Below the pieces are notes generated by a model. That model ran no database searches and was not told the origin of the DNA. It saw nothing but the letters and a program-made list of their open reading frames with translations. Of a stretch of 64,000 nucleotides of DNA, positions 8,941-16,568 are shown in pieces. The stretch lies in the NCBI RefSeq assembly GCF_002163675.1, contig NZ_CP019334.1:444001-508000 (forward strand), written 5' to 3'. The DNA comes from Polaribacter sp. SA4-12 (GTDB lineage: Bacteria > Bacteroidota > Bacteroidia > Flavobacteriales > Flavobacteriaceae). How positions within the stretch are numbered: position 1 is the first letter of the stretch; every line of letters begins with the position of its first letter. A program made the position numbers and the translations under genes.

Positions 8941-9738
8941 ATGAGGAAATATCAATTTACCAAAATATCAGTTTTATTTTTTGTTATAGGAATTTTATTA
9001 AGTTCTTGTAGTTCATCAGCTACTATTAGTGATCAAGAAATAGAGGATATTATCGATATTACAAATCCAACTGAAACAACGTATGATATTACAACCATTT
9101 TAACAATGTTTGATGATATTGATGCAGTTTCTTATTCAGTAAATGGTAACAATGTAACATTTACAACTACTGATATACCAAATCATACAAGTCCTTATTT
9201 TGAGACTACAAATGATTTGTTCGAAGCTTACAATGGTACAAATACAAATTGGAATAAGAATCCAAATGAAATCGTTGAGCAAAATATAACGATTTCAATT
9301 CCATTAAATCCTTCTGCAGCTACAATTAATGAAGCTACATCTTTAGGACCTATTGGTATTACTAGAAATGGTATTGTGTTTTATAATCAATATGCAGGTC
9401 CGAATGAACAAGAATTAACAAGTGAAATCAATTCTTTTGATCAATATTTAGGACATCCAACAGGAACAAACCAATATCATTATCATATAGAACCAACATA
9501 TTTAACAGAAACGTTTGGTTCTGATTCTTTTTTAGGGTTATTAGCAGATGGATTTCCTGTGTATGGACCAACTGAAAATGGAAGTACAGTTACCAATGCA
9601 GATTTAGAAGATTTTCATGGTCATACAACTGTTACAGCAGATTTCCCTAACGGAATTTATCATTATCACATAACTACAGAAGCGCCATATATTAATGGTA
9701 ATGGTTTTTATGGTACACCTGGTAATATAACAAACTAG
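8941..9738 (+). CDS. YHYH-domain lipoprotein
   Basis: This 265-residue exported protein has a signal peptide with lipobox LLSSC (Cys about residue 23), so it should be lipidated. The YHYH domain is identified by two copies of its name-giving motif, NQYHYHIEP and GIYHYHITT, plus GLLADGFPVYGP and DFHGHTT. The clustered histidines suggest metal binding at the cell surface. Neighbours are a MORN-type lipoprotein and a SCO-family protein, the latter usually tied to copper, so a copper-related role is a reasonable inference. The domain itself has no proven activity. Confidence 0.88.
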   Translation: MRKYQFTKISVLFFVIGILLSSCSSSATISDQEIEDIIDITNPTETTYDITTILTMFDDIDAVSYSVNGNNVTFTTTDIPNHTSPYFETTNDLFEAYNGTNTNWNKNPNEIVEQNITISIPLNPSAATINEATSLGPIGITRNGIVFYNQYAGPNEQELTSEINSFDQYLGHPTGTNQYHYHIEPTYLTETFGSDSFLGLLADGFPVYGPTENGSTVTNADLEDFHGHTTVTADFPNGIYHYHITTEAPYINGNGFYGTPGNITN

Positions 9739-9743
9739 TTTTT

Positions 9744-10346
9744 TTGAGAAGTTTATCAATCTTTATAATAATATGTTTCTTTCTTGTTTATTGTGATTAT
9801 AAAATACAAGAGAAAGAAAGTAGTATTTCTATGGATGATATTATAATTCCATCTATTGAGAAAAATAAAGCAGATGCAAGTTTTAAACTTAAAAACGGAA
9901 TTCTATTTTTTGATAACGTTCCATATTCCGGAATTGTAAAAGAATTTTATTTTGATGAAAAAGTAAAATCGAGTTCGCAATATTATCAAGGAAAAAAACA
10001 AGGAAATTATTTAGGGTTTTATGTAAACGGTAATAAATGGTTTCAACGTAGTTATACGAACGGTATAAAAACAGGAATTCATAGCGGTTGGTTTGAAACA
10101 GGAAAACAAATGTTTGAATATCATATAAATGATAAAGGAGTTTATCATGGTAGTGTAAAGGATTGGCATTATAATGGGCAATTAGCAAGATACTTTAATT
10201 TTGTTGATGGAAAAGAAGCTGGCACTCAGAAAATGTGGAATTCTAAAGGGAAAATAAGAGCAAATTTTTATACAGTAAAAGGAGAAAGACATGGTTTAAT
10301 AGGTTTAAAAAACTGTGTAAGCGTACTTAAAACGGATCATAAATAG
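9744..10346 (+). CDS. MORN-variant (YwqK-like) repeat lipoprotein
   Basis: This 200-residue protein has an N-terminal signal and lipobox-like LVYC (Cys about 17). It then carries successive ~22-residue repeats with the pattern GxxxGxxxxYxxNGxxxxxxxYxxGxxxG, as in YwqK/MORN-variant proteins (for example GNYLGFYVNGNKWFQRSY and GVYHGSVKDWHYNGQLARYF). The start is TTG at 9744, five bases past the stop of the YHYH gene; no better start is seen. The next gene begins 1 nt after the stop, so the three genes are an operon. The repeats are structural, probably binding lipid or protein at the envelope. Confidence 0.8.
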   Translation: MRSLSIFIIICFFLVYCDYKIQEKESSISMDDIIIPSIEKNKADASFKLKNGILFFDNVPYSGIVKEFYFDEKVKSSSQYYQGKKQGNYLGFYVNGNKWFQRSYTNGIKTGIHSGWFETGKQMFEYHINDKGVYHGSVKDWHYNGQLARYFNFVDGKEAGTQKMWNSKGKIRANFYTVKGERHGLIGLKNCVSVLKTDHK

Positions 10347-10347
10347 C

Positions 10348-10998
10348 ATGAAATTAAAATCGATATTCATTTTAATACTTATCTGTGGTTCTTGTAAAAA
10401 GGAAGTAGAAATAGACAAGTCTACAACATTACCTTTTTATAATTCAGAAGAATTTACACCAGAATGGATTTCTCCTTCAGATGTAAAATATAAAGATATT
10501 CATACAATTGCTCCGTTTGAATTTACAAATCAGAATGGAGAAAAAATCACCAATAAAAACTTTGAAGGGAAAATTTATATTGCTGATTTCTTTTTTACAA
10601 CCTGTCCTAGTATTTGTCCCATTTTAGCAAAAAATATGGGCGCAATTCAAGAATTATACAAAGAAGATATTGATATTATGTTACTATCACATTCCGTAAT
10701 GCCTTGGGTAGATTCTGTTGATAAAATAAAAGAATATGCTACAGAAAAAAAAGCAATTCATAATAAATGGCATTTAGTTACAGGCGATAGAGATAAAATT
10801 TACAACATTGCTAGAGCTTCTTATTTTGCTGATGAAGATTTTAAAAAGACAAAAGATGAAAGTGAATTTATTCATACAGAAAACTTTGTTTTAGTTGATG
10901 TAAAAGGGAGAATTAGAGGCGTTTATAATGGAACATTGTCCTTAGATATTCGTCGTTTAAAACGTCATATAGAAATCTTAAAAAAGGAAAAATCATAA
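10348..10998 (+). CDS. SCO1/SenC-family thioredoxin-fold lipoprotein
   Basis: This 216-residue protein has lipobox ILICGSC near residue 14-16 and a thioredoxin-like fold. The copper/redox motif CxxxC is seen in TTCPSICPILAKNM (about residues 89-102), and the conserved downstream His is present in FIHTENFVLVD. SCO proteins deliver copper to the CuA site of cytochrome oxidase or act as periplasmic thiol reductases. No oxidase subunit genes are nearby; the partners are the YHYH and MORN-type lipoproteins, so the client here is unknown. Confidence 0.92.
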   Translation: MKLKSIFILILICGSCKKEVEIDKSTTLPFYNSEEFTPEWISPSDVKYKDIHTIAPFEFTNQNGEKITNKNFEGKIYIADFFFTTCPSICPILAKNMGAIQELYKEDIDIMLLSHSVMPWVDSVDKIKEYATEKKAIHNKWHLVTGDRDKIYNIARASYFADEDFKKTKDESEFIHTENFVLVDVKGRIRGVYNGTLSLDIRRLKRHIEILKKEKS

Positions 10999-11026
10999 AA
11001 TAATTAATTTTATAATCCATAATTAT

Positions 11027-11058
11027 AGCCTTTTTAATTCGTTAATAAGGCTTTTTTG
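11027..11058 (+). terminator. Short terminator after the SCO gene
   Basis: The stem AGCCTT / AAGGCT with a 14-nt loop is followed by a T run. It separates the YHYH-SCO operon from the CotH transcription unit. Confidence 0.65.
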
Positions 11059-11078
11059 TTAAAGTAATGTTAACGAGC

Positions 11079-11107
11079 GCAAGTTTTAAAAAAGACTAGC
11101 ATCTAAA
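11079..11107 (+). promoter_or_regulatory. ECF-type promoter, copy 2 (CotH gene)
   Basis: GCAAGTTTTA (11079-11088) and GCATCTAAA (11099-11107) start 20 nt apart, as in copy 1, with 43 nt to the CotH ATG. It sits directly after a terminator, where a promoter is expected. Confidence 0.68.
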
Positions 11108-11150
11108 CTATTATAAACTAAAAAATACAAACTCAATTAAACAAATAATT

Positions 11151-12584
11151 ATGAAATATTTTAAAGAACTATTATTTTCAACATTAATGATTGTAATGAT
11201 ATTTTCATGTTCTAGTGATGCTGCAGCAGAAGTTGAAGAAGAAGAAGTTGAAGAAGAAGAAGTGGTCGTTGTTATAGATGACACAGAATTTGAAACTACT
11301 GATTGGACAGATGCTACTCATAGTAAAAATGCAGATCCAAATTTTGATGAAATTTTTCCAGATGATGCTGTAAAAAGGTTAGACATTGTTATTTCTGAAG
11401 ATAACTGGAATGTAATGTTAGATGATATGACAAGCACATATGGAACTTTTGGTTCAAGTAACTCCGGAGGACCTGGAGGAGGTGGTGGTTTAACTGAATC
11501 TGATGAAAACCCCGTTTTTGTACCTAGTAAAATATTTTATGAAGGTAAAGAATGGTATAAAGTAGGTGTTCGTTTTAAAGGGAATTCTAGTTTACAATCT
11601 AGTTGGGGTTCTGGAATATTAAAATTATCATTTAAATTAGATTTTGATGAATTTGAAGATGATTATCCTCAAATTAAAAATCAACGTTTTTATGGATTTA
11701 AGAAATTAAGTCTTAAAAACAACTATAATGATAAATCTATGTTACGCGAAAAAGTAGCTGCAGATGTTTTTAAAAATGCAGGTTTAGCAATGTCTCATAC
11801 AGCATTTTATACGGTTTATGTAGATAATGGAGATGGACCACAATATTTTGGGTTGTATACTTTGGTTGAAGAAGTTGATGATACTGTTATTGATACTCAA
11901 TTTTCAAGTGACGATGGTAATTTATACAAACCAGATGGTGATGCTGCGTCTTTTGCAAGTGGATCTTTTGATGAGGATGAATATGAAAAGAAAACAAATG
12001 AAGATGAAGCAGATTTTACAGATGTTTCAAATTTATTATCAATCTTGCATGATGGTTCTAGAACTACAGATGCTGCAACTTGGAGAACAAATTTAGAAGT
12101 TGTTTTTGATACAGATGTATTTTTAAAATACTTAGCAGTAAATACTGTAATTCAAAATTGGGATACTTATGGTAGAATGACACATAATTATTTTCTATAT
12201 AATGATCCAGATACAAGTAAATTAACTTGGATTCCTTGGGACAATAATGAAGCTTTACAGACTGGTAAACAAGGAGGATCCTATGCTTTAAATTTCTCAG
12301 GTTTAAGCTCTAGTCAATGGCCATTAATTGGTTATTTATATCAAGATGAAGTTTATAAAGAAAAGTACGATACGTATGTAGAAGAAGTTATAAATGGTGC
12401 ATTTAATGAAAGTACTGTGCAAGCTTTATATACTAAATATGCCGCTCTGGTAGAAGAATTTGCAACAACAGAAGTTAATGGATATACTTTTTTAAATAGT
12501 AGTTCAGATTTTCAATCGGCAGTGAGTACATTAAAATCACATGCAACATCAAGAAAAAATGCAGTAGAAGCTTATTTAAATTAA
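11151..12584 (+). CDS. CotH-family kinase-like lipoprotein
   Basis: This 477-residue exported protein has signal peptide and lipobox IFSC (Cys about 20), an acidic Glu-rich linker (about 26-43), and a CotH domain over most of the rest. Family landmarks are VGVRFKGNSS, the KKLSLKNNYNDKSMLREK segment, YFGLYTLVEEVD, NLYKPDG and the C-lobe WDTYGRMTHNYFLYNDP plus IPWDNNEAL. Bacillus CotH is an atypical protein kinase of the spore coat, but here the organism does not sporulate, so the substrate must be a surface or secreted protein. A Gly-rich insert (SNSGGPGGGGG) sits near residue 105. It neighbours a VTC / DUF4956 / DUF2490 operon with which CotH often co-occurs. Confidence 0.9.
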   Translation: MKYFKELLFSTLMIVMIFSCSSDAAAEVEEEEVEEEEVVVVIDDTEFETTDWTDATHSKNADPNFDEIFPDDAVKRLDIVISEDNWNVMLDDMTSTYGTFGSSNSGGPGGGGGLTESDENPVFVPSKIFYEGKEWYKVGVRFKGNSSLQSSWGSGILKLSFKLDFDEFEDDYPQIKNQRFYGFKKLSLKNNYNDKSMLREKVAADVFKNAGLAMSHTAFYTVYVDNGDGPQYFGLYTLVEEVDDTVIDTQFSSDDGNLYKPDGDAASFASGSFDEDEYEKKTNEDEADFTDVSNLLSILHDGSRTTDAATWRTNLEVVFDTDVFLKYLAVNTVIQNWDTYGRMTHNYFLYNDPDTSKLTWIPWDNNEALQTGKQGGSYALNFSGLSSSQWPLIGYLYQDEVYKEKYDTYVEEVINGAFNESTVQALYTKYAALVEEFATTEVNGYTFLNSSSDFQSAVSTLKSHATSRKNAVEAYLN

Positions 12585-12610
12585 TAGAAAATTTAGTTTG
12601 GTTAGTTATT

Positions 12611-12640
12611 AGCTTCGTGAGAAATCGCGGAGCTTTTTTT
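12611..12640 (+). terminator. Terminator 1 after CotH
   Basis: The stem AGCTTCG / CGCGGAGCT (with G-T pairs) is followed by seven T residues, 27 nt past the CotH stop. Confidence 0.75.
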
Positions 12641-12663
12641 ATTTAAAAAATTAATTTCTTAAG

Positions 12664-12692
12664 CCTCATCATTAATTTGATGAGGTTTTTTT
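12664..12692 (+). terminator. Terminator 2 after CotH
   Basis: The stem CCTCATC / GATGAGG has an AT-rich loop and a T run. It is a second tandem terminator that insulates CotH from the VTC operon. Confidence 0.85.
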
Positions 12693-12719
12693 ATTGGGAT
12701 TTCTTTAACAGAATCAGGC

Positions 12720-12748
12720 ACAAGTTAATATCGATAACAACATCTAAA
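12720..12748 (+). promoter_or_regulatory. ECF-type promoter, copy 3 (VTC operon)
   Basis: ACAAGTTAAT (12720-12729) and ACATCTAAA (12740-12748) again start 20 nt apart, followed by 50 nt to the ATG. It follows two terminators, so it is the only obvious promoter for the VTC-DUF4956-DUF2490 operon. Confidence 0.62.
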
Positions 12749-12798
12749 GTTAAAGAAACAGTATAGTAACAATCATTTAATATTTAAAGAAATAATTT

Positions 12799-13548
12799 AT
12801 GCCAGAAAATATTGAAAATATAATTAATAAATACTCCCCAATTTCTTTAGAAGAAATGAATAGTGTTGCGTTAATGAAAAGGACAGACACAAAATTTGTG
12901 ATTAATAAATCTCAGCTATTTTTAATATTAAAAAACATTAGTTCTTATTATAGAGTGCTAGAAATTAAGAAGGATCGAATTATGAGTTATTCATCATTGT
13001 ACTTTGATACTACAAAGAATAAGTTTTACAATGATCATCATAATGGAAAGAATATTCGAACAAAAATAAGACAACGAAAATATATAGAATCAGACCTTTG
13101 TTTTCTAGAAATAAAACAAAAAAATGGTAAAGGAGAAACCAACAAGTCTAGAATTCGTGTTGATGATTTTGAATTAGATTTAACTAAAAACTCTAAAGAT
13201 TTTATTTCTTCAACCACCAATAAAGAATACAATCTAGCACCTAGTTTATGGAACGGATTTAATAGAATTACGCTCGTAAATTTAAAAGATAAAGAACGAG
13301 TAACTTTAGATTTAAACCTTTCTTATAAGATGAATGAAGTAGAAAAAAACTTTGACGAACTAGTAATTGTAGAAGTAAAACAAGAGCGATTTAACAGAAG
13401 GTCGGAAATCGTGAAAAAATTGAAATCAATACAACAAAATCCTTATAGTATTAGTAAATATTGTATTGGTATGATTAGTCTTTACAATGATTTAAAATAT
13501 AATAGATTCAAGAAAAAATTAATAAAGATTAATAATATAATAGCTTAA
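12799..13548 (+). CDS. VTC-domain (polyphosphate polymerase-like) protein
   Basis: This 249-residue protein is a stand-alone VTC domain of the triphosphate-tunnel type. Visible signatures are MKRTDTKFVI (the RxDxK strand), SLYFDTTKNKFYNDH, IRTKIRQRKY, LEIKQKNGKGETNKSRI, VTLDLNLSY and LVIVEVKQE, giving the paired Arg/Lys and acidic strands that line the tunnel. In yeast, Vtc4 makes polyphosphate from ATP; activity of bacterial stand-alone VTC proteins is mostly inferred. It is followed after 8 nt by a DUF4956 membrane protein, a typical partner. No membrane helix is seen, so it is probably cytosolic and recruited by DUF4956. Confidence 0.9.
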   Translation: MPENIENIINKYSPISLEEMNSVALMKRTDTKFVINKSQLFLILKNISSYYRVLEIKKDRIMSYSSLYFDTTKNKFYNDHHNGKNIRTKIRQRKYIESDLCFLEIKQKNGKGETNKSRIRVDDFELDLTKNSKDFISSTTNKEYNLAPSLWNGFNRITLVNLKDKERVTLDLNLSYKMNEVEKNFDELVIVEVKQERFNRRSEIVKKLKSIQQNPYSISKYCIGMISLYNDLKYNRFKKKLIKINNIIA

Positions 13549-13556
13549 TATAACTT

Positions 13557-14159
13557 ATGGAATTTCTAGATATCCCCTTATTCGACGACGATTTTTTTAA
13601 AATGATGTTTAGATTCACATTAAACTTCATCTTTTTAACAGTAATTATCCGTTTTATTTATTACCCAGATTCAAAAAGAAAAGATTACGTTTTTACGTAT
13701 TATTTAATTAGCATTATCGTCTTTTTTCTATGTTTTACATTAAAAAAATATGAAATGGATATTGGAATGGCATTGGGACTTTTTGCCATTTTCGGGATTA
13801 TTCGTTACAGAACAAACCCAGTAGACATTAAAGAAATGACGTATTTGTTTGTTGTTATTGGCGTCTCAATAATCAATTCATTAGCAAATAAAAAAATGAG
13901 TTATGCAGAAATTCTATCAGCAAATGTCATTATTATTTTTGTGCTTTTATTCATTGAAAAATATTGGTCTTTAAAACAAGTCGTCTCTAAATCTATTGTT
14001 TACGAAAATATTGAAAACATTAAACCAGAAAATTATAATTTATTAAAAGAGGATTTAGAAAACAGAACTGGATTAACGATTAATTCTGTGAATGTTGGTA
14101 GTGTAGATTTTTTAAGAGACATCGCTACAGTAACCATCTTTTATTATAAAAATAAATAA
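13557..14159 (+). CDS. DUF4956 membrane protein
   Basis: This 200-residue protein has about four membrane helices in its N-terminal two thirds (near 15-33, 45-63, 70-85 and 98-130), then a small soluble C-terminal domain. The conserved core GMALGLFAIFGIIRYRTNPVDIKEMTYLFVV is the DUF4956 hallmark, with FGIIRYRT especially characteristic. Family members sit next to VTC proteins and CotH kinases across bacteria, so it is probably the membrane component of a VTC-based system. No biochemical function is established. Confidence 0.88.
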   Translation: MEFLDIPLFDDDFFKMMFRFTLNFIFLTVIIRFIYYPDSKRKDYVFTYYLISIIVFFLCFTLKKYEMDIGMALGLFAIFGIIRYRTNPVDIKEMTYLFVVIGVSIINSLANKKMSYAEILSANVIIIFVLLFIEKYWSLKQVVSKSIVYENIENIKPENYNLLKEDLENRTGLTINSVNVGSVDFLRDIATVTIFYYKNK

Positions 14160-14173
14160 TTTTTAACGCCTAA

Positions 14174-14890
14174 ATGATCACTATGTTTAAAATAAAAAAA
14201 CAACTATTTTTAAAATTGATACTATTAAATACTGTGTTATTTTCTAGTTTAAATTATGCCCAATCAGGAGATAAAGACTGGGCTTCTTGGAACACAATAG
14301 GAGTGGAGTATAAATTGAATAATAAATGGAGTTTTGGTTTAGAAGAACAATTTAGATTGAAAGAAAATTTTTCTGAAGTTGATAATTTCTTCACCCAATT
14401 AAGTGCAGATTATAAGTTATTTAAGGGCTTTAAAATCGGTGTTGGAGCACGTTATATTAGAGATAATGACAACACAGGTAACATTCAAGGTTATGAAAAC
14501 CATTTTAGGTTTCAGATAGATGCAATGTATAAACATCAAATTAATAATTTAAAAATTGGGTATCGATTACGTTATCAAAATAAAAATGAATTAGGAGTTT
14601 CTTCTGATGATGGGGATGTTGCAAAGCAGAATTTCCGTTTTAAAACATCGTTATTATACAATTTTAAAAATTGGAAATTTGATCCTAAGTTTTCAGCAGA
14701 AATATTTAATCGTATTCAAGATGGAAGTGACAGTGGTTTTAGTAAATACAGATTAACACTAGGTACAGACTATAAAATTAAAGGTTTTGGTAAACTAGGA
14801 GTATTCTATCGATTAGAAAAAGAATTGAATGTAGATTTCCCTGATGTGACCAATATTTTAGGGTTAAAATATACGTATTCCTTTAAATAG
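14174..14890 (+). CDS. DUF2490 outer-membrane beta-barrel protein
   Basis: This 238-residue protein has an N-terminal signal peptide (cleavage probably after LNYAQ, about residue 31) followed by alternating-residue beta strands and a C-terminal aromatic end (LKYTYSFK), as expected of a small outer-membrane barrel. Start signals include GDKDWASWNTIGVEYKLNNKW, typical of DUF2490. It is the last gene of the VTC operon, 14 nt after DUF4956, so the operon spans cytosol, inner membrane and outer membrane. ATG at 14174 and ATG at 14183 are both possible starts. Confidence 0.85.
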   Translation: MITMFKIKKQLFLKLILLNTVLFSSLNYAQSGDKDWASWNTIGVEYKLNNKWSFGLEEQFRLKENFSEVDNFFTQLSADYKLFKGFKIGVGARYIRDNDNTGNIQGYENHFRFQIDAMYKHQINNLKIGYRLRYQNKNELGVSSDDGDVAKQNFRFKTSLLYNFKNWKFDPKFSAEIFNRIQDGSDSGFSKYRLTLGTDYKIKGFGKLGVFYRLEKELNVDFPDVTNILGLKYTYSFK

Positions 14891-14919
14891 GATGTAGTTT
14901 TTGAATTAGTAATTTCTTT

Positions 14920-14955
14920 TAAAAGTCTTGTTATTAAATTAACAAGGCTTTTTTA
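14920..14955. terminator. Bidirectional terminator between the DUF2490 gene and murB
   Basis: The stem AAAAGTCTTGTT / AACAAGGCTTTT has an 8-nt loop, a T run on the plus side and an A run on the other side. It lies between convergent genes and overlaps the murB stop codon. Confidence 0.8.
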
Positions 14956-15984
14956 TTTAATGATGTTTACTTCAATTTCTAAAGAAATTCCGAATTTATT
15001 AAAGATTGTTTCTTTAATTTTTTCAGCAAGCTGATAAATTTCAGACCCAGTAGCATTTCCATAGTTAACTAAAACGAGTGCTTGTTTTTCGTGTACACCA
15101 AAGTCACCATATCGTTTTCCTTTAAATCCAGCTTGTTCAATTAACCAACCAGCAGGAACTTTAACTTGAGTCTCAGATTTCTCAACTGCGCTCGAAATGA
15201 CAGGATAACTAGGTATAGTTGGATATTCTTTTTGAAGCTCTAAAAACTGAGTTGTAGCAATTACAGGGTTTTTAAAAAAACTACCGCTATTTCCTATTTC
15301 TTTAGGATCAGGAAGCTTTGATTTTCTAATTGCAATAACAGCTTCAGAAATATCTTTTAAACTAGGATTTGATATTCCTTTTGAAGTTAATTCAGTTTCA
15401 ATTGCACCATATGAAGAGTTTAAATTATGGTTGGTTTTTGTTAATTTAAAACTAACAGAAGTAATAATATATTTCCCTTTTACTTCATTTTTAAAAATGG
15501 AGTTTCTATAACCAAAATTACATTCTTCATTAGAAAACTGAACTAATTTACCAGTTTCAATATCTAAAGCTTCAACTTTAGTGATAGTATCTTTTACTTC
15601 AACTCCATAAGCACCAATATTTTGAATAGGGCAAGTACCAACATTACCAGGGATTAAAGATAAATTTTCAATTCCACCATAATTTTCAGAAACACACCAT
15701 AAAACAAATTCGTGCCAATTTTCACCTGCATTTACAGTTAGATAAGCAGCGTTGTCATCTTCACGATCAATAGAAATCCCTTTAATATCAATATGAACAA
15801 CTAGTTTTTCAATATCTTTTGTAAGTAACATATTGCTTCCTCCAGAAATTAAAAAAATATCTTTTTCAACTTTTAAAAGTTGTTGTAATTCATAAACTGA
15901 ATCAACAGAAATAAAACTTTTAGCATTTACAGAAATACCAAACGTGTTATAATTTTTAAGTGATATGTTTTTCTGAATGCTCAT
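14953..15984 (-). CDS. murB: UDP-N-acetylenolpyruvoylglucosamine reductase
   Basis: This FAD-dependent enzyme makes UDP-N-acetylmuramate for peptidoglycan. Motifs are FLISGGSNMLLT (FAD binding), IENLSLIPGNVGTCPIQNIGAYG, GYRNSIFK, and IGNSGSFFKNPVI with the catalytic Ser, plus a C-terminal Glu in SLEIEVN. I chose ATG at 15984 (MSIQKNISLKNYNTFGI): the frame continues ten codons upstream to 16014, but those codons lie in an intergenic repeat (15991-16136). Between PTIPSYP and VKVPAGWLIEQAGFKG the protein has about ten extra residues (VISSAVEKSE) encoded by a dispersed repeat inserted in frame at 15172-15203. Confidence 0.95.
   Translation of the reverse strand: MSIQKNISLKNYNTFGISVNAKSFISVDSVYELQQLLKVEKDIFLISGGSNMLLTKDIEKLVVHIDIKGISIDREDDNAAYLTVNAGENWHEFVLWCVSENYGGIENLSLIPGNVGTCPIQNIGAYGVEVKDTITKVEALDIETGKLVQFSNEECNFGYRNSIFKNEVKGKYIITSVSFKLTKTNHNLNSSYGAIETELTSKGISNPSLKDISEAVIAIRKSKLPDPKEIGNSGSFFKNPVIATTQFLELQKEYPTIPSYPVISSAVEKSETQVKVPAGWLIEQAGFKGKRYGDFGVHEKQALVLVNYGNATGSEIYQLAEKIKETIFNKFGISLEIEVNIIK
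15172..15203. repeat. Dispersed CGAGCGCAGT repeat captured inside murB
   Basis: On the minus strand the segment reads GTCATTTCGAGCGCAGTT followed by GAGAAATCTGAG, the form of a short repeat normally found between genes in flavobacteria (known to me from family genomes, not searched here). Related copies in this window lie at 48622-48688 and a remnant at 37021-37042. Here it is translated as VISSAVEKSE within MurB. Confidence 0.75.
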
Positions 15985-15990
15985 TTTTGT

Positions 15991-16136
15991 TATAAGTTGA
16001 ACGGTTTTGTACAAGATTTTTTGCGGCGGTTAAGCAGCTAATTTAATAAATAATAACAGACCAAGAAATTGCGCGAGCGATTTCGTAAGTGAGCCAGAAA
16101 CAAAGCAATTAATTTTGTACGGTGTTGGCAACTGTT
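15991..16136. repeat. Cassette-border repeat A (3' of the 106-aa gene)
   Basis: About 145 nt, ending at the left with AACGGTTTTGTACAAG (16000-16015) and at the right with GTTGGCAAC (about 16124-16132). A central hairpin lies at 16065-16084 (GAAATTGC, loop GCGA, GCGATTTC). It aligns along its whole length with repeat B (25710-25850). It lies between the murB start and the 3' end of the 106-aa gene. Confidence 0.75.
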
Positions 16137-16188
16137 TATTTTTTCAGATTATGGTTTTTCATTCCACCATTTTTAAGCGAATGAGTAA

Positions 16189-16509
16189 TTAATTTTTTAT
16201 TTCAGATGAAGATTCCACTTTTTTTAAAGTCAATTTCAAATTGGTATTCTCGATTGTTAATGTATGAATTGTCTCTGCCTGTTTGGTTACAGTATTCAAT
16301 AATAATTCTCCATTTAGCGGTTTTCCAGTTTCCGATAACATACTGGATAACAACACGGTTCCTAATGCAATAATAACTCCTGAAATGAAAGAAATTAAAG
16401 TATTTTTCCACTTATTTTTCAGTTCCTTAATCAGTAATTCATTCACTTTGATTTCTTGTATTTTGATTGGATTTGTCAAAATCTCGGTTGCTGTTTTAAT
16501 ACTGCTCAT
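16189..16509 (-). CDS. Small membrane protein with coiled-coil tail, unknown
   Basis: This 106-residue protein has a polar N-terminal region (1-35), one membrane helix (about 37-57, LISFISGVIIALGTVLLSSML) and a C-terminal heptad-like stretch (LLNTVTKQAETIHTLTIENTNLKLTLKKVE) likely to form a coiled coil. I recognise no family. It stands alone, flanked by border repeat A on its 3' side and by a short GTTGCCAAC element on its 5' side. This matches the single-gene cassettes at 24.4-27.1 kb and suggests it arrived by the same route. Confidence 0.65.
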   Translation of the reverse strand: MSSIKTATEILTNPIKIQEIKVNELLIKELKNKWKNTLISFISGVIIALGTVLLSSMLSETGKPLNGELLLNTVTKQAETIHTLTIENTNLKLTLKKVESSSEIKN

Positions 16510-16539
16510 TTTTTCTTTTTTTCAGAGTGTGATTGGTAA

Positions 16540-16568
16540 TAGTTGCCAACTAGGTATAAACCTAGTTT
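16540..16568. repeat. GTTGCCAAC border element with hairpin
   Basis: GTTGCCAAC (16542-16550) is the inverted form of the GTTGGCAAC end of repeat A, so the 106-aa gene is bracketed by inverted copies. It runs into a stem AACTAGGT / ACCTAGTT (16548-16567) which overlaps the aminotransferase stop codon and may end that transcript, although no U run follows. Confidence 0.5.

Noticed and set aside
11827..12096. Overlapping Met- and Leu-rich frame inside CotH
   Set aside because: It is a shifted-frame reading of acidic CotH codons and has no start or promoter support.
15985..16014. Ten extra N-terminal codons for murB
   Set aside because: They lie inside border repeat A; ATG 15984 begins the normal MurB N-terminus.
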